In this document: in pieces, positions 7,297 through 14,702 of the stretch
Layout of the letters: each line of letters opens with the position of its first letter
How positions within the stretch are numbered: the stretch's first letter is position 1
Source: an uncultured Blautia sp.
Lineage (GTDB): Bacteria > Bacillota > Clostridia > Lachnospirales > Lachnospiraceae
Length of the DNA stretch: 25,329 nucleotides
Direction: 5' to 3'
NCBI GenBank assembly: GCA_900551715.1
Contig: URXG01000035.1
Coordinates: forward strand, 1 to 25,329
Made by a program: the position numbers and the translations under genes
The notes under the pieces: model-generated
The model's database searches: none
Seen by the model: the letters and a program-made list of their open reading frames with translations, nothing else
Told to the model about the DNA's origin: nothing

Positions 7297-8350
7297 ACAG
7301 ATGCTGGAGGATTCCGTAAAAACAATCAGAAATGGAGAAATCGTACAGGGTACAGTCATCGACGTTAAAGAAGATGAGATTATCCTGAATATCGGGTATA
7401 AAGCAGACGGTATTATCACCAAAAGCGAATATTCTAATGACGCTTCCCTTGTACTGACAGACGCAGTGCATGTTGGAGACAGCATGGAAGCTAAGGTTCT
7501 CAAAGTAAACGATGGTGAAGGACAGGTTATCCTCACTTACAAGAGACTTGCTGCTGAAAAAGGAAACAAACGTCTGGAAGCTGCATTTGAGTCACAGGAA
7601 GTTCTGAAAGCACCTGTAACTCAGGTACTGGACGGAGGACTTTGCGTAAACGTTGAGGAAGCAAGAGTATTCATTCCTGCAAGCCTTGTATCTGACACAT
7701 ACGAAAAGGATCTTTCCAAATATGCAGATCAGGAAATCGAATTTGTTATCACAGAATTTAACCCAAGAAGACGCCGCATCATTGGTAACCGTAAACAGCT
7801 TCTTCTTGCTGAAAAGGCAGAAAAACAGAAAGCTCTTATGGAAAAGATCCATGCAGGCGATGTAGTGACAGGTGTTGTTAAAAATGTTACTGATTTCGGT
7901 GCATTTATCGACCTTGGTGGAGCAGACGGACTTCTTCATATTTCCGAAATGTCCTGGGGCAGAGTAGAAAATCCTAAGAAAGTATTCAACGTAGGCGATG
8001 AAGTAAAAGTTCTCATCAAAGAGATCAACGGAGACAAGATTGCATTATCCATGAAGTTCCCGGAAGAAAATCCATGGCTTACAGCTGCTGAGAAATTTGC
8101 AGTAGGTAACGTTGTTACAGGTAAAGTTGCACGTATGACAGATTTTGGTGCATTTGTTGAGCTGGCACCTGGAATTGATGCACTTCTTCATGTTTCCCAG
8201 ATTTCCAGAGAACATGTTGCAAAACCATCTGATGTACTTTCTATCGGACAGGAAATCGAAGCAAAAGTTGTTGATTTCAATGGCGAAGACAAGAAGATCA
8301 GCCTTAGCATGAAGGCACTGGAAGCTCCTGCTCAGGAAGAAGAGGCTTAA
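7277..8350 (+). CDS. rpsA: 30S ribosomal protein S1 (four S1 domains)
   Basis: A 357-aa RNA-binding protein with four OB-fold S1 domains at roughly residues 13-82, 97-165, 183-252 and 268-341. The last two are most typical (VKNVTDFGAFIDLGGADGLLHISEMS, and MTDFGAFVELAPGIDALLHVSQIS). It should aid mRNA binding to the 30S subunit; low-GC Firmicute S1 homologues with four domains may act differently from the six-domain E. coli protein. ATG 7277 is preferred over the upstream in-frame TTG 7259 because GAGGAGG at 7261-7267 sits 9 nt before it, and the N-terminus MSELSFEQML is then normal. The gene overlaps ispH by 20 nt in another frame, implying translational coupling. Confidence 0.93.
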   Translation: MSELSFEQMLEDSVKTIRNGEIVQGTVIDVKEDEIILNIGYKADGIITKSEYSNDASLVLTDAVHVGDSMEAKVLKVNDGEGQVILTYKRLAAEKGNKRLEAAFESQEVLKAPVTQVLDGGLCVNVEEARVFIPASLVSDTYEKDLSKYADQEIEFVITEFNPRRRRIIGNRKQLLLAEKAEKQKALMEKIHAGDVVTGVVKNVTDFGAFIDLGGADGLLHISEMSWGRVENPKKVFNVGDEVKVLIKEINGDKIALSMKFPEENPWLTAAEKFAVGNVVTGKVARMTDFGAFVELAPGIDALLHVSQISREHVAKPSDVLSIGQEIEAKVVDFNGEDKKISLSMKALEAPAQEEEA

Positions 8351-8403
8351 TGTCTTTTTCAGCACTGCTCTAAGTAGACAAAAATAATTATTTATTTAAA
8401 TAT

Positions 8404-8436
8404 AAACTCCCGTCATTTTACGACGGGAGTTTTTTC
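8404..8436. terminator. Bidirectional terminator between convergent rpsA and yprB-like gene
   Basis: A perfect 11-bp stem pairs AAACTCCCGTC (8404-8414) with GACGGGAGTTT (8422-8432) around a 7-nt loop. A T run follows on the + strand, and an A-rich run precedes it, giving a U tract on the - strand. The minus-strand gene's stop codon (8418-8420) lies inside the loop. Confidence 0.9.
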
Positions 8437-9461
8437 ATATTCGCATTCAGACTGTTAAGGTAATAAGTTAACGTGTGTTTCAGATACTGCATTTGTCTTT
8501 TAGGATCTGCCAGAAAACGCTCATCACAGTAAAACCAGGTATAACAGGTGTCCGGTCTGGCAGGAACACGAAGACTCTTATCCATATATTTACTGAGAGA
8601 TCTTGTAATGGCAGTGTCTTCTTCCGGAATGTATTCATAGTCTTTGTAGTTGCTGTAATACTGTTTCAGACGCCCTTCTTTTAAATGTACCAGAAGACGG
8701 GCTTCTTCCCCGGATACTGTAAAATAAAAGGTATCTGTTCCATTAGAAACTGTCTGAGGTACTTTTGCCGGAAGTTTCAGATGCAAAATCAGTTCCTGTT
8801 CTGTCAGTTCGGCTTTTACAGCCTGGTATTGTCCCTCATAAAGGCAGAGATAGCTGAGAAGTGTAAAAATCTTTCCAAGCCCCAGGAGATCCTCCTGATT
8901 ATGACCCAGAACCGTTTCTGCTGCAAAAATATCTCTTTTTTTCAGGTAGGACTTGTAAATTCGGATGCACTGTCCCCCATCACAGTACATTCTGACCCCT
9001 GAATTCATAAAATTTTCCAGGTCTGGCTGCTTCATATGGATCAGTTTAAAGAAACCTTGACAGGGTTTTAACAACTGATACAGGTCGCAGGAAGGAATTT
9101 CCTGGAAGGGAGACTCCATATCATGGCGTTTGTACCGTTCCTCCAGATAAGGCTGGTCAAAGCGGTTCCCATTGTACTGGATCGTACAGGAACAATTTTT
9201 CAGAAATTCAGAAAATGATTTCAGGACAAGAGATTCTTCTTCTGATTTTTCTGCCATCCACTGATAGAGTACCCATTGATCAGATTCCCATTTTACAGCT
9301 CCGATCAGGTATACAAAAGTAGTGTAACGAGAGAGTCCAGTTGTCTCAATGTCGAAAAAAATCGGTCTGAATTCTGACAATTCGGATTTCGATTTCGACA
9401 ATAATTTAACAGTGCAAAGGTCCGGAAACCCTTGAAAAATCGGTATTTTTTTAACAAGCAT
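8418..9461 (-). CDS. YprB-family ribonuclease H-like (DEDDh) exonuclease
   Basis: A 347-aa protein with an RNase H-like 3'-5' exonuclease fold, as in Bacillus YprB. The complete DEDDh set can be placed: D37 and E39 (FFDIETTGLS), D102 (QYNGNRFDQPYLEERY), H187 and D191 (VLGHNQEDLLGL). YLIGAV and the conserved FK-IHMKQPDLENFM are also typical of the YprB group. The C-terminal ~130 residues are more divergent and of unknown role. ATG 9461 is supported by AAAGGA 10 nt upstream on this strand. It is the only minus-strand gene in the window, with its own promoter. The exonuclease fold is sure, but its substrate (DNA or RNA) is not known to me. Confidence 0.88.
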   Translation of the reverse strand: MLVKKIPIFQGFPDLCTVKLLSKSKSELSEFRPIFFDIETTGLSRYTTFVYLIGAVKWESDQWVLYQWMAEKSEEESLVLKSFSEFLKNCSCTIQYNGNRFDQPYLEERYKRHDMESPFQEIPSCDLYQLLKPCQGFFKLIHMKQPDLENFMNSGVRMYCDGGQCIRIYKSYLKKRDIFAAETVLGHNQEDLLGLGKIFTLLSYLCLYEGQYQAVKAELTEQELILHLKLPAKVPQTVSNGTDTFYFTVSGEEARLLVHLKEGRLKQYYSNYKDYEYIPEEDTAITRSLSKYMDKSLRVPARPDTCYTWFYCDERFLADPKRQMQYLKHTLTYYLNSLNANMKKLPS

Positions 9462-9491
9462 GTCAATTTTTTCCTTTCGTGATTGTATTTA

Positions 9492-9520
9492 ATTATACAC
9501 AATATTTTGTAAATTGGGTA
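9492..9520 (-). promoter_or_regulatory. Candidate sigma-A promoter of yprB-like gene
   Basis: On the minus strand a consensus -10 TATAAT is at 9492-9497. A weak -35 (TACCCA, 9515-9520) lies 17 nt away. It is positioned about 30 nt before ATG 9461. Confidence 0.45.
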
Positions 9521-9554
9521 GTGAATTTTTTTTCAAAAAGAGTTATATTATATG
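9521..9554 (+). promoter_or_regulatory. Candidate promoter of the CmpB-like gene and possibly the rnf operon
   Basis: The -10 TATATT is at 9544-9549. A weak -35 (GTGAAT, 9521-9526) lies at 17-nt spacing. The segment 9533-9554 matches 22874-22895 upstream of the NUDIX gene at 21 of 22 positions, which supports a real promoter element. Confidence 0.45.
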
Positions 9555-9596
9555 TAGGCAATATGCACGAGCAAGGAGATGGAGGAATTACAGTTC

Positions 9597-10463
9597 ATGT
9601 GGAATTTAACAATAGCAGGCGTTGATCTGTATCATATTATCAGCTGGTTTATCATTTACAGCTTTTTCGGATGGGTATGGGAGACTTCCTATGTTTCACT
9701 GAAAGAAGGTGAATACATAAACCGGGGATTTATCAACGGTCCTTTCTGCACCATATACGGTGCCGGTGCGATCTCGGTGTATCTGATACTGAAACCTGTA
9801 GAACAAAAGCTGCTGTTGTTATTTCTGGGAGGAATCATAGTTGCCACTGTGCTGGAATATTTCACAGCAGTCCTGATGGAAAGTATTTTTCATACATCCT
9901 GGTGGGACTACAGCGATAAGAAATTCAATTTCCAGGGAAGGATCTGTCTGGGTGCTTCTCTTGGATGGGGATTTTTTACAGTGGGACTTTTCCGGATTCT
10001 GCATCCGGTTGTAGAAGATATCGTGGCAATGTATCCGATCTATATAGGTGAGATTGGCATCTGCGCGTTTGGTGCCGGATATCTTGTGGATTTCTGTTAT
10101 TCCGCTTCCGCAGCTTTCCATTTGAGGGAACGTATTCCACTTCTGGAACAGGAACTGGAAAAGAAACAGGTGGAACTTATGCTGAAAGTCAACCAGCGTA
10201 TGAATTCATTGGAATTCTCCAAAGGACTTCCTCTTGAGGTCCTGAAAGAAAAAATGGAAGACAGCGAACTTCTCAGTATCATGGATCAGAAACGCAGAGC
10301 CATGGCACAGGAGTTTGCCGGAGAGCTGAAAGCCTACCGAAACAGTCTGATTTCCAAGATTGGACACAGGTACAATACCAGACGTTTTATGAAGGCTTAT
10401 CCCCATCTGAACCGAGGCTATCGTCTGCATCATGAGAAAGAAAATAAACATGAGGCCAAATAA
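9597..10463 (+). CDS. CmpB-like putative ABC-transporter permease family membrane protein
   Basis: A 288-aa membrane protein of the 'putative ABC-transporter type IV' (CmpB) family common in Lachnospiraceae; its real function is not established. Five hydrophobic helices are visible in the first ~180 residues. Family-like motifs are FFGWVWETSY, RGFINGPFCTIYGAG, TVLEYFTAVLMESIFHTSWWDYS and GRICLGASLGWGFF. A charged, coiled-coil-prone cytoplasmic tail follows, ending in a basic segment. ATG 9597 is chosen over ATG 9579 because GGAGGA (9581-9586) sits 10 nt before it, whereas the AAGGAG upstream directly abuts 9579. No partner ATPase gene is nearby. Only 27 nt separate it from rnfC, so the two are probably cotranscribed. 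Confidence 0.8.
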   Translation: MWNLTIAGVDLYHIISWFIIYSFFGWVWETSYVSLKEGEYINRGFINGPFCTIYGAGAISVYLILKPVEQKLLLLFLGGIIVATVLEYFTAVLMESIFHTSWWDYSDKKFNFQGRICLGASLGWGFFTVGLFRILHPVVEDIVAMYPIYIGEIGICAFGAGYLVDFCYSASAAFHLRERIPLLEQELEKKQVELMLKVNQRMNSLEFSKGLPLEVLKEKMEDSELLSIMDQKRRAMAQEFAGELKAYRNSLISKIGHRYNTRRFMKAYPHLNRGYRLHHEKENKHEAK

Positions 10464-10490
10464 CGCTCATGAAAAAGGAGGAAACAATAT

Positions 10491-11816
10491 ATGGGAAAAC
10501 TGACCTTTAAGGGCGGAATCCATCCTTACGACGGTAAGGAATTGTCCAAAAACCAGCCGGTTGAGAAATATCTCCCAAAAGGAGATATGGCTTATCCTGT
10601 TTCTCAGCACATTGGAGCACCTGCTGTTCCTTGTGTAAAAAAGGGTGACCAAGTACTGGCAGGACAGAAAATCGCAGATGCCGGTGGATTTGTATCTTCA
10701 CCGATCCATTCATCTGTGTCCGGTACAGTAAAAGGTATCGAGAAACGACTGACTGCAACAGGTGCTATGGTGGACTCTATTATCATCGAAAATGACCAGC
10801 AGTATCAAGAAGTAGAATATACTCCTGCCAGACTTGAAGATCTTACCAAAGAAGATATTCTGAACAGGATCAAAGAGGGCGGAGTTGTAGGTATGGGTGG
10901 TGCCGGATTCCCTACACAGGTCAAACTGGCTCCAAAGGACCCATCCAAGATTGAATATGTTCTGGTTAACGGTGCAGAATGTGAACCTTACATTACCAGT
11001 GATTACCGCAGAATGATGGACGAACCGGAAAAAGTCGTAGAGGGTCTGAAAGTCATCCTGAAACTTTTTGAATCAGCTAAAGGTTATATCTGTATTGAAG
11101 ACAACAAACCGGACTGTATCGCCAAAATGCAGGAACTGGTCAAAGATGTACCACGTATTGAAGTCAAAGAACTGATGACCAAATACCCACAGGGTGGTGA
11201 GCGTACACTGATCTATGCCACAACAGGAAGAGAGATCAACTCCACCATGCTTCCGGCAGATGTAGGATGTGTTGTAGACAACGTAGAAACCGTTGTTTCT
11301 GTTTATAACGCAGTTATCCTTGGCAAACCAGTAACCAACCGCATCGTAACTGTTACAGGAGACGGTATCAATACACCTAAGAACTTTTCCGTTCTTTCAG
11401 GTACTGATATGTCTGAACTGGTAGATGCTGCCGGCGGTCTGAAAGCCAAAATAGCCAAAGCTATTTCCGGTGGTCCGATGATGGGATTTGCTTTATATGA
11501 TCTTCATGTCCCATGCATCAAAACATCATCTTCATTTTTGTTCCTGGAACACGATGCAGTATCTGAAGCACAGAAGATCCAGACTGCATGTATCAACTGC
11601 GGCAGATGTGTAGGTGTCTGTCCAAGCCATGTTCTTCCTGCCCGCCTTGCCACACTGTCTGAACGAGGAGATATGGAAAACTTCGAAAAGATGGACGGTA
11701 TGGAATGCTGTGAATGCGGTTGCTGCAGTTATATCTGCCCTGCCAAGAGACCACTGACACAGAGCATCAAATCCATGCGTAAGATGGTTATGGCAGAACG
11801 TAGAAAAAAGAAATAA
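10491..11816 (+). CDS. rnfC: Rnf electron transport complex subunit RnfC
   Basis: A 441-aa peripheral subunit that is the NADH/NAD+ entry or exit point of the ferredoxin:NAD+ oxidoreductase Rnf. It has an N-terminal barrel-sandwich domain (GGIHPYDGKE), an FMN/NADH-binding Rossmann domain with GVVGMGGAGFPTQVKL and NGAECEPYITSDYR, a SLBB-type segment, and a C-terminal double ferredoxin domain: CINCGRCVGVCP and CCECGCCSYICP, for two [4Fe-4S] clusters. The length is typical of clostridial RnfC, which lacks the long proteobacterial tail. A perfect AAGGAGG lies upstream, and rnfD follows after 15 nt. This is the first gene of rnfCDGEAB in the standard clostridial order. Confidence 0.97.
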   Translation: MGKLTFKGGIHPYDGKELSKNQPVEKYLPKGDMAYPVSQHIGAPAVPCVKKGDQVLAGQKIADAGGFVSSPIHSSVSGTVKGIEKRLTATGAMVDSIIIENDQQYQEVEYTPARLEDLTKEDILNRIKEGGVVGMGGAGFPTQVKLAPKDPSKIEYVLVNGAECEPYITSDYRRMMDEPEKVVEGLKVILKLFESAKGYICIEDNKPDCIAKMQELVKDVPRIEVKELMTKYPQGGERTLIYATTGREINSTMLPADVGCVVDNVETVVSVYNAVILGKPVTNRIVTVTGDGINTPKNFSVLSGTDMSELVDAAGGLKAKIAKAISGGPMMGFALYDLHVPCIKTSSSFLFLEHDAVSEAQKIQTACINCGRCVGVCPSHVLPARLATLSERGDMENFEKMDGMECCECGCCSYICPAKRPLTQSIKSMRKMVMAERRKKK

Positions 11817-11831
11817 GGGGAGGAAATAGAA

Positions 11832-12806
11832 ATGGGAGAAATGTATAACGTATCATCTAATCCCCACGTAAGGGATAAAATGACTACAAGCCGTATCATG
11901 CAGCTGGTAGTTATCGCACTGCTTCCGGCCACATTATTCGGAATCTGGAATTTTGGTCTTCATGCACTCCTGGTAGTGTTGGTTACCGTAGTCTCCAGTG
12001 TATTCTTTGAATGGCTTTATGACCGACTGATGCACAAAAAAAATACTGTAACAGACTTCAGTGCTGTTGTTACAGGACTTCTTCTTGCACTGAATATGCC
12101 GCCTCAGATCCCGCTGTGGATGCCTGTTCTGGGTAGTGCTTTTGCGATTGTCATTGCAAAACAGCTTTTTGGAGGCCTTGGTCAGAACTTTATGAACCCT
12201 GCACTTGCAGGAAGATGTTTCCTGATGATTTCCTTTGCAGGTAAAATGACAGACTTTGCTGTATCAGAAGGTGCTCGCGCAATTGATACAGTAACACATG
12301 CAACTCCTCTGGCCGAATTAAAAGCACAGGGATTCGTTGCTGGGACATCCCTTCCGGTAAAAAATCTTTTTATTGGCAATGTGCATGGTACTATTGGTGA
12401 AACATCTGCCCTGGCTATTCTGATCGGTGCAGTGATTCTTCTTGCATTTAAGGTAATTGATCTAAAGGTTCCTCTTACATATATCGGAAGTTTCACAATT
12501 TTTGTAATTCTGTATATGCTTGGTACAGGTAAGGGATTTGATGTGAATTATTTGTTCAGTCATCTCTTTGGAGGCGGTCTGATGCTTGGCGCATGGTTCA
12601 TGGCTACTGACTATGTAACCACACCTATCACACCGAAAGGACAATTACTGTATGGATGCTGCCTTGGTATTGTAACAGCTGTATTCCGTCTCTTTGGTGG
12701 TTCAGCAGAAGGCGTGTCCTATGCAATCATCTTCTGTAACCTTCTGGTTCCGCTTATCGAAAAAGTAACCAAACCGGTTGCCTTTGGAAAAGGAGGTAAG
12801 AAATAA
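11832..12806 (+). CDS. rnfD: Rnf complex subunit RnfD (covalent FMN membrane subunit)
   Basis: A 324-aa integral membrane subunit with about eight to ten helices; it belongs to the ion-translocating core. Signatures are SSNPHVRDKMTT at the N-terminus, GLLLALNMPPQIPLWMPV, the QNFMNPALAGRCFL motif, and MATDYVTTPITPKGQLLYG near the C-terminus. The covalent FMN acceptor should be T158 in the D-x-V-T-H-A-T-P-L segment; it is a looser form of the usual DxxSGAT flavinylation consensus, with His where Gly is common. The stop overlaps the start of rnfG (TAATG), so the two are translationally coupled. The ApbE-type flavin transferase needed is not in this window. Confidence 0.97.
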   Translation: MGEMYNVSSNPHVRDKMTTSRIMQLVVIALLPATLFGIWNFGLHALLVVLVTVVSSVFFEWLYDRLMHKKNTVTDFSAVVTGLLLALNMPPQIPLWMPVLGSAFAIVIAKQLFGGLGQNFMNPALAGRCFLMISFAGKMTDFAVSEGARAIDTVTHATPLAELKAQGFVAGTSLPVKNLFIGNVHGTIGETSALAILIGAVILLAFKVIDLKVPLTYIGSFTIFVILYMLGTGKGFDVNYLFSHLFGGGLMLGAWFMATDYVTTPITPKGQLLYGCCLGIVTAVFRLFGGSAEGVSYAIIFCNLLVPLIEKVTKPVAFGKGGKK

Positions 12807-13384
12807 TGGGTAAAATCATCAAAAATACATTGATTCTTACAATTATTACAGTAGTTGCAGGACTTGGACTTGGTCTGGTTTATGAAGTTACCAAGGAACC
12901 AATTGCACAGACTCAGGAGCAAGCCAAAAAAGAAGCATGGCAGACTGTGTTTTCAGATGTACAGCTGGAAGACTTTAAGGCTGTAGATGTAGATCAGTCT
13001 GCTGCCGATGAAACTGTTGAAGCACTTGGTGTAAAAGCAACTGTAGATGAAGTCTGTGAGGCAGCTGATCAGGGATATGTTGTAACAGTAACTGATAAAG
13101 AAGGTTACGGCGGAAACATCCAGATTACCGTTGGTATCCAGAAAGACGGTACTATCAGTGGTGTTTCCATCCTTTCTATCAGTGAGACAGCAGGTCTGGG
13201 TATGCGTGCACAGGAGCCGGCTTTCAATCAGCAGTATGTTGGAAAGAACACAGATAAATTCTATGTTTCCAAAGACGGCGGAGAGGGAGAACCGATTGAC
13301 GCTATCAGTGGTGCGACTATTACATCCAGAGCATTTACCGGTGCAGTTAATACAGCTATCGGTTATGTAAGCAGAGCATTTTAA
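12806..13384 (+). CDS. rnfG: Rnf complex subunit RnfG (covalent FMN)
   Basis: A 192-aa subunit with one N-terminal membrane helix (residues about 7-27) and an extracytoplasmic FMN-binding domain. The flavinylation motif DAISGATITS places the FMN-linked threonine at T172. ISETAGLGMRAQEP is also a family hallmark. The start overlaps the rnfD stop by one base; the RBS (AAAGGAGG) lies within the rnfD end. It relays electrons between RnfD/RnfE-A and the rest of the complex. Confidence 0.96.
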   Translation: MGKIIKNTLILTIITVVAGLGLGLVYEVTKEPIAQTQEQAKKEAWQTVFSDVQLEDFKAVDVDQSAADETVEALGVKATVDEVCEAADQGYVVTVTDKEGYGGNIQITVGIQKDGTISGVSILSISETAGLGMRAQEPAFNQQYVGKNTDKFYVSKDGGEGEPIDAISGATITSRAFTGAVNTAIGYVSRAF

Positions 13385-13399
13385 GGAGGGATAGTTGAG

Positions 13400-14098
13400 A
13401 TGAATAATTGTACAGAAAGACTTAAAAACGGTATTATTACCGAAAACCCGATCTTTGTTCTGATGCTGGGTATGTGTCCTACACTTGCTGTTACAACATC
13501 AGCAATCAACGGCATTGGTATGGGACTTTCCACAACAGTAGTTCTGGTTATGTCTAATATGCTGATTTCCATATTACGTAAGGTAATTCCGGATTCAGTC
13601 AGAATGCCTGCTTTTATCGTAGTTGTAGCATCTTTCGTGACCATTGTACAGTTCCTTATGGAAGGATTTACACCTGCTCTTTATGATTCACTTGGAATTT
13701 ATATTCCACTGATCGTAGTAAACTGTATCATTCTTGGTCGTGCAGAAAGTTATGCATCCAAAAATCCTGTTCTTCCTTCTGTTTTTGATGGAATCGGTAT
13801 GGGACTTGGATTTACTGTTGGCCTTGTAGCAATCGGTCTTGTAAGAGAACTTCTTGGATCCGGTAAAGCTTTTGGCATACAGCTTCTTCCTGTAACAGGC
13901 AGTGTTCACTATACACCTATTACTATCTTTATTCTTGCTCCTGGAGCATTCCTGGTTCTTGCAGGACTTGCAGCTATCCAGAACAAAGTAAAGATCAACC
14001 TTGAAAAGAAGGGTAAAGATGCTTCCAAGATCCAGTCCGGATGTTGTTCAGACTGTGCATCCTGTGGAAGTACATGTCCTTCTAAAGGAAATGAATAG
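13400..14098 (+). CDS. rnfE: Rnf complex subunit RnfE with cysteine-rich C-terminal tail
   Basis: A 232-aa membrane subunit with six helices. The two core cysteines expected to share an intramembrane [2Fe-2S] cluster with RnfA are C26 (LMLGMCPTLAVTT) and C109 (PLIVVNCIILGRAE). The last 20 residues are unusual: C215, C216, C219, C222 and C226-P read as CxxCxxCxxxCP from C216, the spacing of a ferredoxin [4Fe-4S] half-site. As far as I recall, classical RnfE/RsxE proteins end shortly after the last helix. The tail is in frame up to the stop, with codon use like the rest of the gene, so it is not a frameshift artefact. RBS AAGGAGGG precedes ATG 13400, and rnfA follows after 14 nt. Confidence 0.96.
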   Translation: MNNCTERLKNGIITENPIFVLMLGMCPTLAVTTSAINGIGMGLSTTVVLVMSNMLISILRKVIPDSVRMPAFIVVVASFVTIVQFLMEGFTPALYDSLGIYIPLIVVNCIILGRAESYASKNPVLPSVFDGIGMGLGFTVGLVAIGLVRELLGSGKAFGIQLLPVTGSVHYTPITIFILAPGAFLVLAGLAAIQNKVKINLEKKGKDASKIQSGCCSDCASCGSTCPSKGNE

Positions 14099-14112
14099 GA
14101 GGGATGTAGAAG

Positions 14113-14688
14113 ATGGCAAGTTTAATTTTAATTGCAGTTGGTTCTGCTTTATGTAGTAACGTAGTACTCAGTCAGTTTCTGGGAATCTGTTCCTTCCTTG
14201 GTGTTTCCAAAAAAACCGAAACAGCAGTCGGAATGGGTGGCGCAGTTGTTTTCGTAATCACAATTGCATCCTTCGTAGCAGGACTTTTATACAAATTCAT
14301 CCTGGTACCTACAGGATTTGAATACCTTCAGACAATCGTATTTATTCTGGTCATTGCAGCTCTGGTACAGATTGTTGAAATGTTTCTGAAAAAGTTCGTA
14401 CCGTCTCTTTACAAGGCACTTGGTGTATATCTTCCGCTGATCACAACAAACTGTGCAGTTCTTGGTGTAGCACTGAACAACGTCAAATATGAATATAATA
14501 TTCTTCAGGGTGTTGTAAATGGATTTGCAACTGGCGTTGGATATCTGATCGCAATTGTGTTACTGGCAGGTATCAGAGAAAAAACCGAATTTAATGATGT
14601 ACCGGCAGCATTTCAGGGTATGCCTATTGAACTTATCACAGCAGCCCTGATGGCCATTGCATTTTTCGGATTTTCCGGAATCGTATAG
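14113..14688 (+). CDS. rnfA: Rnf complex subunit RnfA
   Basis: A 191-aa, six-helix membrane subunit, paralogous to RnfE but inserted with opposite topology. C26 (LSQFLGICSFLGVS) and C114 (PLITTNCAVLGVAL) are the conserved cysteines for the [2Fe-2S] site between RnfA and RnfE. The length is exactly typical. RBS GGAGGG sits before ATG 14113. Ion translocation (Na+ in several acetogens, H+ in others) cannot be read from this sequence alone. Confidence 0.97.
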   Translation: MASLILIAVGSALCSNVVLSQFLGICSFLGVSKKTETAVGMGGAVVFVITIASFVAGLLYKFILVPTGFEYLQTIVFILVIAALVQIVEMFLKKFVPSLYKALGVYLPLITTNCAVLGVALNNVKYEYNILQGVVNGFATGVGYLIAIVLLAGIREKTEFNDVPAAFQGMPIELITAALMAIAFFGFSGIV

Positions 14689-14702
14689 GAGGAAGAGAAA
14701 GT

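Noticed and set aside
9579..9596. Upstream ATG for the CmpB-like gene
   Set aside because: Its AAGGAG directly abuts the ATG with no spacer; ATG 9597 has GGAGGA at proper distance.
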